A stretch of DNA of 64,000 nucleotides, from NCBI GenBank assembly GCA_023105745.1, contig JALGQZ010000003.1, positions 72,452,696-72,516,695 of the forward strand, in the 5' to 3' direction. Origin of the DNA: Austropuccinia psidii (Eukaryota; Basidiomycota; Pucciniomycetes; Pucciniales; Sphaerophragmiaceae). Position numbers and translations under genes: made by a program. Below the pieces are notes generated by a model. That model did not search any database, had not been told where the DNA came from, and was given only the letters and a program-made list of their open reading frames with translations. Of this stretch, positions 1 to 10,090 are shown piece by piece (within the stretch, counting starts at the first letter, position 1; every line of letters begins with the position of its first letter).

Positions 1-325
1 CTGGGTAAGAAGGTCTCCTTAGTAAAGGTGGGTAAGGCTTTTCCAAATTAAGAATTATATCCACCTCATTCCCAATTATTGCACCTAGTGGTTCTTTGTC
101 AGTTGCAAAGGCATTTTTGTACTTGAATAAGAGGTCAATCAATTTTTCTTTCATTTTTTCTGTTATTTCTTGATTGAATTCTGCCTCTTTGAGTTGTTAA
201 GATATAAAAAGTTCCTTTTAAGGACTTTTCTCTTCATTCTTAATAACTGTGATTTGTTTTTTGTTGTCTCCTATGGTAAAATATCTATCTTTTTGGTTAG
301 AGATATCTATACCATAAATTGATAA
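1..325 (-). pseudogene. Start of reverse transcriptase, element A (partial)
   Basis: Below the protease the minus strand keeps reading in the same frame into the linker and the very start of RT, including a PYPPLLRRP motif that matches the start of RT in element B (PYPPVLRRP near 11,240). An in-frame TAA follows the GND residues of the protease at about 323-325 and another stop lies near 195. The window ends before the RT core, so catalytic residues cannot be judged. This is a degenerate partial coding region. Confidence 0.7.
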
Positions 326-817
326 TTAGTCATTTCCAAGTATGAAGTGATTGCTAGTACAGTTGTCCATTACTACAAACTCTACTTTAATTCTGACAAA
401 TTGTGAGGGGTGAGGAAAAATTAGTTTTAAATCAATTATTCCAAGGGGCTTCATGCTCTCACTTGCACTACTAAATTTGACACCTTGTATTGGCATAAGT
501 TTTTCTTGCCAATCTGGGACAATGGTTTTTAAATAACTTTTACCAACACAGGTGCAATATGCTCCTGTATCCAAGCTCACTTTTGCTTCTTGGTTATCAA
601 CCATAACAATACCTATAATTGATTCTCCAGCTATATATCCCATTCCTTTTGCAGGTTTGGTTCTGTACATTTTGGCATCTTGTATATTAGTAAGGTTTGT
701 GTCAGATGTTCCAACTTGTGGTAAGTTTGAGTTAACATCTAGTACTTCATAGCTTATATCAATATTATTAATTTGTGCATTAATTATATTAATTTCATCA
801 CTTTCAGAACTTTATGA
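326..817 (-). pseudogene. Retroviral-type aspartic protease, element A
   Basis: This would cleave the Gag-Pol polyprotein in the virus-like particle. The active-site motif is SLDTGAYCTCVG, with a hydrophobic strand and the late motif HFILGND that is typical of retropepsins. Element B has the same protein with LDTGAFCTCVG and HIILGND. Two stops (TAG, TAA) between 805 and 820 separate it from the upstream Gag frame. In element B the two are fused in one frame, so the separation here looks like decay. A stop directly follows GND. Confidence 0.8.
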
Positions 818-1642
818 CTATTCTGTTTCTTTTTCAGAGTCAGATTCCTCCTCTTTGTCATTGTGGTTTTCTGTTTCCACAATTTCATTCATCTTTGCCT
901 TTTTGAGGCAGTTATTGGCTAAGTGTCCAATACCTCCACACTTATGGCATTTTCTTTGCTCAATATTGTTGGATGTATTGGGATTGAAAGCTTCTTTTGA
1001 TTTATCTTTTTTGATAAATGGCTTATTTGGACTTTTAATGTCAAATTTCTTCCAAGTTCTGCCAATTTTTGTTCTTGTCACTATGTCCTCTAGTGCATTG
1101 ATATACTCTTCTGTGGAGAATGGTTCTATACACCTGCTTCTTAGGGCATGTTCTAGCTCTCCTGAACATTTCTTAAGTATTTTAATGTGCACCATCTTTT
1201 GTGACATTTCTGGGTACAATGCATTGAGTCTTTCAACTTGTTTTAAGAACCAAGTTAAAGGTTTGTCTTTGTCTGGGTCAAAGAAAGAATTTTCAAATGA
1301 ATTCTCTATCTTGTACCTCCAGGCATCATTAGCCCACTTGGTGATTATTTCTTGTTTCCACCAAGACCAGGTGTTTTTGCCATTTGTTTGTTTTATGCCA
1401 TAATACCATCTTTTTGTAGATTTTTCAAACAATGAATGTAAACTTGCAGTAATTAATTCATCTGGTATGGCATAATATTCTTTTAGAATGTCAATTGTCT
1501 TGATAAATGACATGTGGTCATATTCACCTTCTCCTATGAATGTTGGCCATTCTTTTAATTGAGGTGCTTCCTTCATTAAGACTTGGTTATTTTCTTGGTG
1601 ACTCAAGTCTGTTATGAATGGGTTTGTTAATTCCTCTTTTGG
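818..1642 (-). pseudogene. Gag capsid and nucleocapsid, element A (3' part of gag)
   Basis: This is the structural Gag. The N-terminal part here begins just inside the S1 insertion and carries the capsid domain (EWPTFIGEGEYDHMSFIKTI, then W-rich helices around RWYYG and WSWW). It ends with a CCHC zinc knuckle (C-x2-C-x4-H-x4-C, CHKCGGIGHLANNC) and an acidic tail. The methionine near 1606 is internal: the true Gag start lies upstream of S1 at about 4650. The capsid is about 45-50 percent identical by eye to that of element B and more distantly like Gag of element F. Confidence 0.85.
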
Positions 1643-3429
1643 TGTAAGGTGTGGATATGAAACTTTGATTAAAAATCAAGTACTTTTCCTGTCCTCAAAA
1701 TTTGTATAAGGTAAAAATCAATTAAAAGTAGTAAGAAATATTATTTTTAAGAGAAAACACGCCAATTTTATTGTTTATAACTTTATTACTATGAAACAAT
1801 AATATTATAAAAATTTATCCAAAAAAAATACTCTACAAGAGATATTTTAAGGCTACAAAAGAAATTTCTTCAAGAGCAATTTCAATTGGAATTAATTGAG
1901 CAATGAACTGCAAGCAATTAATTAAACAACAGAGTATTTAAAAATAATATTAAAGAGAAAACACGCCCAAAAGTGACCAGAGTGAATTTGGAAACAAAGT
2001 GACAAAGTTAACAGTGATGAAAGATGCTTTAATTCACTTTTGGGGTGGTTCAGGGGTAAAAATGATTATAAGAGTTAAAAACAATGATTATAATGATTTT
2101 TAACGTGGTTAAAATGTTTAAAATTATTTAAAAGAGGTGGTGGGAATCTTTTATTGATTGGTTTAACAGTGTTTAAACTAATTAATAAAAGGAAAAGATT
2201 TTAAAATGAAGAGAAAAGTGGGGCAAAGAAGACATTCTTTTATAGAAATCAATTTTCTTACTCCAAAAGTTAAATTTACTTTTTTCAGTCGTGGGAAACA
2301 GTCTGACAACAGAAAAACCAATTGTGGCATCATTGAACCCTGGTTTGGACCAAAAAAGGGCTGGTTTAAGCCATTTTTAGCCATTTTTAGCCATTACTAT
2401 AGAAATACCTGGTCTAAAGCCTTCAAAACACGTCAGAATGTGTGTAAGAGACGTAGAAACCAGTTAAAACTGCTTTTACTATGATTGTTTTATCTTAAGG
2501 GTAGTTTTACCCTCTTGGCAACAGCTAAAACTACCCCAGTTGGTATCAAAACCTCATCATCAATTGAGTCCACAGACCCTGTAACTCAATTCCAGGAAAA
2601 AAGTGATGAACGTTTGCGTGAATTTTGAAATCCCACGCCTGTCAGCAAGGATTTTGGGGGTCTAGCTCCCCCTTAGAGCTGGAGTTCCTTTCCCCCCCAA
2701 ATTTAATCTTTCCAATTTATTTTTCCTTTAATTCCTCATCATGTATTATACTTATAATTTATATATGTAATTCAATTGAGTTGTACAGTTCAATACAGTA
2801 ATAATTGATACCTCATATGTAAATCAAAGTTCACTTATGTAATACACGGGCACATTTTGACATTTCAATTGAATTCAATTGAAAATACTTTAATTCCTCA
2901 TAACTTCTAAACCAAACACCTCAATTTTAACACAAAAATTGATGGTTAACACCACATGTGGTGTGAATTAAATTAAAGTTCTGAGGATTTTAAACTTTTG
3001 TATTGAAAATACTAAAAACTTAATTTAAGCTTATTTAGAGTTGAGTTACAAAAATTTCATCCAGAGGTGAACCCACCTGATTTTTTATGAGGAACCCAAT
3101 GGTGAAATAATTTTTATATGTTTATTTATTGGATAAAAAGCTATAATAATTTTTATTTAACTTTTTTCCAAATTTGTTTATTTTTTTACAATTTTGTTAA
3201 AAATTAATTTTTACTTAATTTTTTCAAGTATAAATGTAATTTTACAATTTCAAAATTTAATGTGATTTTATTTTTAAATTGTAATTAAATTTTTAATTGT
3301 GAATATAATTTTATATTTATATTTTGATTTTCATTTGAATAATATAAATAAATTTATTTTATTTATCTTTATATGTTAATTTTGTATTTGTGGTCTTTTG
3401 GGTATATGAAATTACCTCTAAGGCTCACA
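1643..3429 (-). mobile_element. S1: solo LTR inserted in gag of element A
   Basis: A 1787-bp block with LTR ends: on the minus strand it starts TGTGAGCCTTAGAGG and ends CACACCTTACA. It is flanked by the perfect 5-bp duplication TTTGG (1638-1642 and 3430-3434). It is the reverse complement of S2 (41,002-53,062 minus its own insert). No coding sequence is seen in it. Because it is bounded by target duplications and has no internal region, it is a solo LTR left by LTR-LTR recombination. Its insertion creates the false Gag C-terminus that begins VSLRGNFIYPK at 3369-3428. Confidence 0.93.
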
Positions 3430-4650
3430 TTTGGTTTAACAGGGCTTCTTATGTGAGAAAATGGGGTTGATAACTTTGGCACATTTGAGTTATCCTCATT
3501 AATTTTATCCATTTTTCCAGTGATAAGCCTTATTTCATTTTGAATGTCATCTTTCAGATGCATTCTTGCTTCATCACTCTTTTCAACATGGTCCAAAAGT
3601 AATTTTTGGTGTGATGAAGTCCTTTCTTCATATTTTTCTACAGAAATACTTATTTTTCTAATTTTTCTGTAAGGTTGTCAATACTCACATCATAATTGAT
3701 TGTCAAAGTCTTATCTTTGATATCTTTTATGTATTTATACAATTCTTGTTGTCCTTGTATTAATTTTTGAGTGTTATCAATCAAAATATTTGGTTTATTA
3801 TTTTCAACAATAAACTTAATGTTGTCAATCTCTTTTTTATTTTGTACAATAATTTTTGTTAGAGAAGATAAGTTGTTGTTTATTTTTTGTAATGATAATA
3901 AACTGTTTTTAATTTCTTTCAGAGGTAATATACTATTTTTAATTACTATTAAAGTATTTACAACATCTTTGGACAAGGTTATTTCTTTGGGAAATGAGGT
4001 TGTCTCATTCTTTTGTTCTTCCTTGTCCTTCAATTCCATCAAGGTTCTGGCCATGTTGAATACATTGTCCATGGCATCCTTTTGGATTTTTGGAATCCTG
4101 TAGCTTGGGGAATATGGTTTTCTCCAATTCTTTTTCTTGTTCTTCTTCCCTTCTTGGGGAAGTGGGTTGACTTGGGGCTTCTTCCTTGGTTTCCTCCTTC
4201 TTCTTGGCATGGTACTCCTTGATCTTTTTGATTTGAGGTTTGGATGATAGTGGATTCCATCCATTGGAGTATCTCACTATTTGCTCCTCTTTGAGGAACG
4301 TTTTCAGGATGTGCCAGGAGTTCATCACTCCTTGGTGTATTTGGGGCAACATTTCCCAGTCCCTGTCTTTGTACACTGTGTAGTACTTCTTGTACTGGCT
4401 CATGTAAATGTCCATTTGAGACTTCTGAATGTGATTTGTACCTGTTTGAGTCACTCATACTTAATTCTAACTCTGGTTCAGATATCATGGGCATTTCTGG
4501 GACTTGCCTTTGGGATAAGGCACATCCTTGTGTGGATTCTGTTCCACTGGGGATATTGCCCTTCCTTTTCCCTTTTGAGGAATCAATTCTACCTCTGAGT
4601 CCAGCTCCATCTGATTGGATGGAGTATTGGAAGCCTCTTCTGGTAGTCAT
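3430..4650 (-). pseudogene. Gag N-terminal part, element A (frameshifted)
   Basis: The N-terminal half of Gag upstream of the S1 insertion. Three minus-strand frames are used in turn: 4650-4039 (starts MTTRRGFQYS), 4454-4005 and 4264-3650, then 3596-3430, which leads into the capsid beyond S1. The frame at 4454-4005 has the better conserved residues shared with element B (QYK, DWEM/EWEI, GVMNS/GAMNS, GWNPLS/GWRPLS, KKIK). The part from 4000 to 3650 is a lysine- and asparagine-rich, probably coiled-coil segment. At least one single-base indel near 4005-4020 breaks the frame. Gag of this family is matrix- and capsid-forming. Confidence 0.65.
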
Positions 4651-4680
4651 ATTTTAAGAAAATTTAGAAATAAGAGAATT

Positions 4681-4890
4681 TTAGAACAGGAATTCTTCTT
4701 TTGGCAATTTATAAATGAGGTACTCACCTTCAGAGTCCTGAATAGTGGGTCCTGGAAAGTCTAATTTCTTAGCTTTATTTTTCTTAGTGATTATTGATTT
4801 TGGAGAACTTTGACAAGTTTCTTCCACCAATCTTTCAACAGTGGTTTGGTTGTCCTCTGTTGGATTGTCTTCAAACACCAAAAAAGACAA
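4681..4890 (-). CDS. Short leader reading frame upstream of gag, element A
   Basis: A 69-codon frame between the primer site and gag. Its C-terminal third (DSEGEYLIYKLPKEEFLF) aligns with the start of a similarly placed frame in element B (ESEDSIEVQIAKRGTLF near 8330-8380), so the segment is shared between two diverged elements. A consensus splice donor GGTGAGT lies within it at about 4725-4731, but the matching site in B is not a donor. The function is unknown; it may be an upstream reading frame or a lost 5' part of Gag. Confidence 0.35.
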   Translation of the reverse strand: MSFLVFEDNPTEDNQTTVERLVEETCQSSPKSIITKKNKAKKLDFPGPTIQDSEGEYLIYKLPKEEFLF

Positions 4891-5348
4891 ATAAATATAA
4901 GTCTTTCATATAAAAAGTGTTATTTTTAGTAAGATATGGCAATTTTTCATGTAAAGATTGCTTTTATATCTTAATAAATAAAGAAATGAAATTAAAATGA
5001 ATAAAAAAGTACTTTTTTTGTCATTGGTTTTTATTTATAATTTTTTTGTTTTTTATATTTTTATTTTTAAAGAATAAAATAAAAAAAAAGAATATGATTC
5101 TTTTATAAAATTAATTTACAATATAAAATTATTTTTAATTTATAAAATATCTTTTTCAATTACTAGAGTCACTCAAAGAAAGTTCTTGCAAGTCTAAGAA
5201 TGTGAAAAACCACATATAAGACAGTACAATTGCTTTCCAAATGCCTCAATAGCATTTAAAATTATTATATAATATTATGATTATAATTGTAATTTATTAT
5301 TGGATAAACACAATTGGAATCTTTTTAAAGTTCTTTTAGAGTAAATAT
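4891..5348 (-). other. AT-rich leader of element A
   Basis: Untranslated leader between primer site and first reading frame. It is very AT-rich, with poly-A and poly-T runs and no convincing coding potential. It is similar in placement to 7916-8267 in element B. Confidence 0.5.
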
Positions 5349-5366
5349 CACGGCCAGGCCCCCAAA
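5349..5366 (-). other. Primer-binding site candidate, element A
   Basis: On the minus strand the LTR end TTACA is followed directly by TTTGGGGGCCTGGCCGTG. The same stretch follows the 5' LTR of element B, and a close version follows the LTR of F. Position and conservation between otherwise diverged families fit a tRNA primer site beginning TGG. The tRNA was not identified. Confidence 0.65.
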
Positions 5367-5998
5367 TGTAAGGTTTGACTATGAAACAATTAGTAAAAAT
5401 TACTAATATTTTACTTATTTTACTATGAATGTACTTATAAATGAAATGGATAAGATCAAAATACTTATAATAATAAAGAATTATTATAATTATGGCATAA
5501 AATAATTATTTTATTAAATAAATATAATAATATAATTTCTAATATAAAAAAATAATATAATAAATATATGAATATAAGATAATTAATATATTTAAAAGCG
5601 CTTCATTATTGTTACCAACAAATAATAAAGGTGTAAAAAATTGTTTTTTATGAATAAAAAAAAATTAATAACAATAATATTACTAATATTAAAGTTATAA
5701 ATTAATATATATACTATTTATATCAATTATAGAATTATTAAAGTAATAATAGAGAAAAATTATTATAATAAGAGAAATAACCTACTTTTAATGCTTAATA
5801 TAATAATTTTGAATAGTTTTACGCCAAAAGATGTAAACACAACATATTTAAATTGTAGTTACAATCAAATTTAAGAGAAATTACAATTTTTCTTGATTTT
5901 ACGTGGAATAGAGGTTTTTAAGAGAAATTTAAACAAAAAAAATTAAATAATTGCAATAATCACGTCAGACATGATGATCATAATAAGCTTACCTTTGG
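5367..5998 (-). mobile_element. 3'-terminal part of the 5' LTR of element A
   Basis: On the minus strand this ends GTTTCATAGTCAAACCTTACA. It matches the start of element J's LTR at 57,986-58,600 closely over its whole length. The similarity to J continues past CTTTGG in J but stops here at 5998, where element B begins. It is therefore the tail of an LTR of J type, interrupted by B. Confidence 0.8.
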
Positions 5999-7900
5999 TG
6001 TGAGCCTTGAGGTATATTTTAATTACCCAAATAGGCCACAATTATCTTAAAAATGAATTTTGAATTATGCATAAGTCAGGCATATATCCACAATTCATCA
6101 TTTTTTGATTTCAGAAAAGATGAATAACTTTTATTGAGTAAGTAAATCCATGTATTTAAGGCCAGATTTGGATTCTACACAAAAATTAACCCAGGGTAGC
6201 TCAATAGAGTGAATAAGCTCAAATTAACTCTTTGAGGTGGTAATATGGAAAATACTTCAATACCACACAAAAGATCCATGAAAATTTTTCATTTTTCTTA
6301 ATTTCATGCCAAAATAATGGGAATGTGAGAAATCCCATGTTACATATACACTAAGAATAGTGATATGCATGCTTTGAGCACTTAATATCATGGTATTCTT
6401 ACATGGATGTTTGGTGCACCCATAGTGGATATCTCACTTTAAGCTTAAATTTCTATTTTGACGTGAAAAATGAGCAAGGGGGACAAAAGACATCAAAGAG
6501 AGCCAGGGTACCCAACTTCTGAGGCCTCAGAAGCGTGGAGAGCTCCAAAGCTTGGATACATGGCTGATCTTGGCCTAATTGGTAAACTAAAACCTTTTGG
6601 GAACTTGGTTACCATGTTACAACTACAGTAAATCTTAAGAAAATAGCAAATAACCTGCTATTTTGACGTGCCAAGGAGGTAAAGAGCTACTTAGACTCCT
6701 GTAACCATGTCAATTCTTAATTATTTTCCATGTATAAGCCCCAAAAGAGTAATTAAAACCCTTTTTGGACTTCTATCCATGGATTTACCTCATAGCAACC
6801 AGTTAAACACTGATATTTGAAATTCTACGTAGAAATGAGGTAAAAACTTCAAAAATTCATTAAAAATACAATTCTCAATGAATATTTCTTAAACTTTCAG
6901 GACTAATGAAAGACTGTATTTACTATGGTAAAACCCAAAAGAATAATGGTTTTACTAGTAAAATTAAATGTTTTACTTACAGTCCATTTTTGACTATTCT
7001 ATGTGAAACACTGAATCTTCAAAAATTCACAGTAATTACAACCTGCGATGAAATTGCCAATAATATTGATAACTTTGAGAAATAATCGATTGTTTTGGAA
7101 TAAAAGAAGATTTACAGATGTTACTCCTTTTATTCTTAACCATATTGGGGTTGGTAGTCACGTAAAAGCATTAATTAAGTAATTATGATAATCTTATGTG
7201 ACAACAGATGATGCAATCAATAATCCAAAAGGGTTTATTGTTTTCTCAGTCACTGGTTCTTCAGTGTTCTCCATGAAATGCCTCTGTGAGCTGTTGTTGA
7301 CTTAAAAGGGCCTCCTCTTCCTGTTTTTTCCACATTATCAGCTTATTATCATTTATAACATTGTTACCAACAAGTAAGTAATAGTTAAAGATATTCTTAA
7401 GTGTTTTAATTCTTTCAGAATCAATCAGAAAAACGTGAAATCATAGAATAAAACTATAAATTGCTGTAATACTCTTATAAATTCATTTTGATCTTTTAAA
7501 TCCACAATTATACGTCAAATCTATCTATCTTATCTTTCAATAAGTTCTTTGGAATATTGGTGAGTGATTTATTTATAATTATTAAATTTTTTCTCTAAAA
7601 TTATTTTTCTTAAAGAATTACCATTATAATTACTCTTGCGAAAGATAATGATATATTAAAATAATTTTATTATTTTAATAAAAAGAAGTTTTATCATTAA
7701 AATCTTCTTGTCATTGATTCTTGTAGACAATTACTGGCTCACTGTTAAAATCACTAGTAGTGTTTGACACGTGGAAAATATAATTCTTTAATTATTTGAT
7801 TGTGGCTATAATAATACTTCGCTATTATATTTCATAAGAACAGTCATAGTACTGTTGATTAATAGTAATATTATCATCAGTTTCATAGACACATCTTACA
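5999..7900 (+). mobile_element. 5' LTR of element B
   Basis: 1902 bp, TGTGAGCCTTGAGG to CATCTTACA. It is closely similar along its length to solo LTR S3 (55,041-56,956). Its end (GTTTCATAGACACATCTTACA) resembles those of A, J and S1/S2, which share a GTTTCATA...CTTACA terminus. No coding sequence was seen. The flanking TTTGG (5994-5998) would be the left target duplication; the right one is lost. Confidence 0.88.
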
Positions 7901-7918
7901 TTTGGGGGCCTGGCCGTG
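7901..7918 (+). other. Primer-binding site candidate, element B
   Basis: TTTGGGGGCCTGGCCGTG directly follows the LTR. It is identical to the stretch at the same place in element A. Confidence 0.65.
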
Positions 7919-8455
7919 TTTTTTTGAATATTATACCCTTAATTAATATATTTTTAAGTTCTAATATATATTAATTTAGTAATTTTTTTCTTTCATTTTA
8001 AAGTTAAAATAATTCTTATTTTTTGAATTTTTTTTGAAAATCTTTTCATTGAGGAATTTGGTTTAATTTTATAGTGTTTTTACACGTGGCTTTTTCACAT
8101 CCAAAAACTTATAAAACTATTCTTTGAGTTACTCTGAATTAATTTTCATTCAAAATCCTAAATTTTAATTTTTTTAATATTAAAAAATATAGAACTTATA
8201 AAAAATCTTTAAAAATATGTTTAAAAAAAAGTATAAAAAATAATTTTTCTCTTTTATAATTCTTCTAGTGTCTATAATCAAATACTGTGCAGCTGGAAAC
8301 AGACTCAGTAAAAGATATATCACTAGTCCAGAATCTGAAGACAGTATTGAGGTGCAAATTGCTAAAAGAGGCACCTTATTTAACTCAGAAAAAGATAAAT
8401 TATCACCAAAAAGTGTGTGTTTATCTTATATTTTCACCTTTTTATCTTTAATTGA
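7919..8455 (+). other. Leader of element B with a short reading frame
   Basis: AT-rich leader. From about 8268 it is open in the frame that reaches the ATG at 8457, and it includes a segment similar to the leader frame of element A (SPESEDSIEVQIAKRGTLF). No function is assigned. Confidence 0.4.
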
Positions 8456-8456
8456 A

Positions 8457-10090
8457 ATGAAAATGGTGCATACCAGAAATGGAAGAAACTATTCAGTCCA
8501 ACCAGATGGATGTGGACAAGGAAGAGGCAAGACTAAATCCAGAAGTGCCAAGTCTTCCTCAAGAAAGACACATTTGGAGGATGCCAGAGTTACCCCCCAT
8601 TCCCCAAGGTCTGTACCCACAGATTTTGAAGTGAATTCTAAGCCTCAACTGATTCATGATAATAATTCCAGGGCTGAACCATTTTCAAGTGGCAGCAATA
8701 GAAATATATCAATTTCAATACAAAAATTTGTTCAGAGAAGCCAAAGAAGAGGAGTGGGAAATATGCCCAAGCCTTTGGCAGGGGGCCATGAACTCCTACT
8801 TACACATCAAGAGCTTTCTGGGTCAGGAGAAGACCATAGAGCTCTTAGGAGGATGGAGACCCCTGTCTTGCAAAGACAAGGTCAAAAAGATAAAGAATTG
8901 GTTGAAGTACCAAAGTCTTTTATCCATAGACCCGAAGAAGGAACTGGAAATGACTCCAGCTTTTGAGACAGAGGCCCCAGTGGCATCTACCAGCTCCAAA
9001 CCAGCTCCAAAAGTGTCCAAAGACAAGCCCAAAGGACCTCAGAAGAATCAGAGAGGTCCCAAGAACCATCAAGGCAAGGGCAAAGGCAAAGCTAATTGGC
9101 ACAGACCTTACCCACAGGGGTACAGGATCCCCAAATTGGAGCTTTTGGCTGTGGACAGTGTGTTCAACATGGCCAGAACTCTAATGGAACCCACAGCCAA
9201 AGAGCAGGAAGGGATGAACAGGACCTTTCCATGCAAATAAATCATGTAGAAAATAGTATTAATGTAGAAATTGGTAAACTTGATGCAAAGTTAACTCAAA
9301 TAACATTGGATATCAGTGATTTGAAAAGACATGACAGAAAATATACTGATTGGTATAAATTGACAAATGCCAGATTTGATTCAATTATCAATACAGGTAG
9401 CAGAATTGAGAGTACATGTCAAGTTCAGAATGATGAAATGGAAGATCTTTCTATTTTTAAAATGAATGATCAACTTAAAATTCTACAAGATCATGTCTTA
9501 AAGATAGTTGAAAATACCAATCAGTTTGCTACACATTTAGCAAAAAGTGACAGTGAAAGGCAGAAGTTAAAAAATGAAATCGTTGCAAATGTAGAACAAA
9601 TTCATATGAATTATCAACTACATATGCCAAGACATTCTATACCTTTTACTGAAGAAAAACTTTCTGTTAAAGGAAGTTTTACCCCACTTTTAGGAGAAAA
9701 TGTTGTCTCTGTTAAAGATATTACCAAATTGGAAGAATGGCCAACATTCTTTGGTGAAGGGGAATACAACCATATTGAGTTCATAAGGACTATTGATATG
9801 TTACAAGAAGACTTTAATATACCTGATGAAATCATAGTGGGTAAACTACACTGTCTGTTTACCAGGACTGCAAAGAAATGGTATTACAAGATGAGAATAG
9901 ATCATGGGAAACATGATTGGTCTTGGTGGAATTCTGAATTGATTACCAAATGGGCCAATAATTCTTGGAGGTCTAAAATGGAAAATTCTTTTGAAAGTGC
10001 CATTTTTAACTCAGAGAAAGATAAACCACTTCCTTGGTTCTTCAAGAAAAAAAGACAGATTATCTACCTCACACCCAGATATGTCTGACA
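8457..10090 (+). pseudogene. Gag, element B (frameshifted)
   Basis: Structural Gag. One frame starts MKMVHTRNGRN at 8457 and stops at 8966. The overlapping frame 8656-9240 carries the residues best conserved with element A (IYQFQYK, EWEI, GAMNS, GWRPLS, KKIK). The first frame reopens at 9096 and holds the middle segment and the capsid (EWPTFFGEGEYNHIEFIRTI, KWYYK, DWSWW) to 10,088. A single-base change in the A7 run near 10,048 then throws the frame, and the Gag C-terminus continues in the next frame. Family comparison with A shows that the capsid and knuckle should be continuous. Confidence 0.7.

Larger units (their letters stand above)
1..5998 (-). mobile_element. Element A: Ty3-type LTR retrotransposon, 5' part, interrupted
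   Basis: Read on the minus strand the order is 5' LTR end (5998-5367), primer site, leader, Gag, protease and the first residues of reverse transcriptase, which run off the window at base 1. Gag is split by solo LTR S1 (1643-3429). The 5' LTR is split at 5998/5999 by element B. Stop codons lie between Gag and protease and just after protease, so the copy is dead. The gene order Gag-PR-RT and the CCHC knuckle and DTGA motifs support a Ty3-like assignment. The order relative to integrase cannot be seen because the element leaves the window. Confidence 0.85.

Noticed and set aside
855..1403. 182-codon plus-strand frame opposite gag of A
   Set aside because: It mirrors the conserved Gag frame, has no start context or similarity, and is a shadow of the real gene.
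3369..3596. A complete 75-residue protein at the S1 boundary
   Set aside because: It is Gag read into the solo LTR; the same tail appears at 41,002-41,068 in copia H.
4725..4731. GGTGAGT splice donor in the leader of element A
   Set aside because: The homologous site in element B is not a donor and no convincing acceptor and branch site was found at a matching place; kept only as a remark.
5367..7900. One single 2.5-kb element with terminal inverted repeats (DNA transposon)
   Set aside because: The inverted TGTAAG...CTTACA ends come from two facing LTRs, as shown by the J and S3 copies, which each contain only one part.
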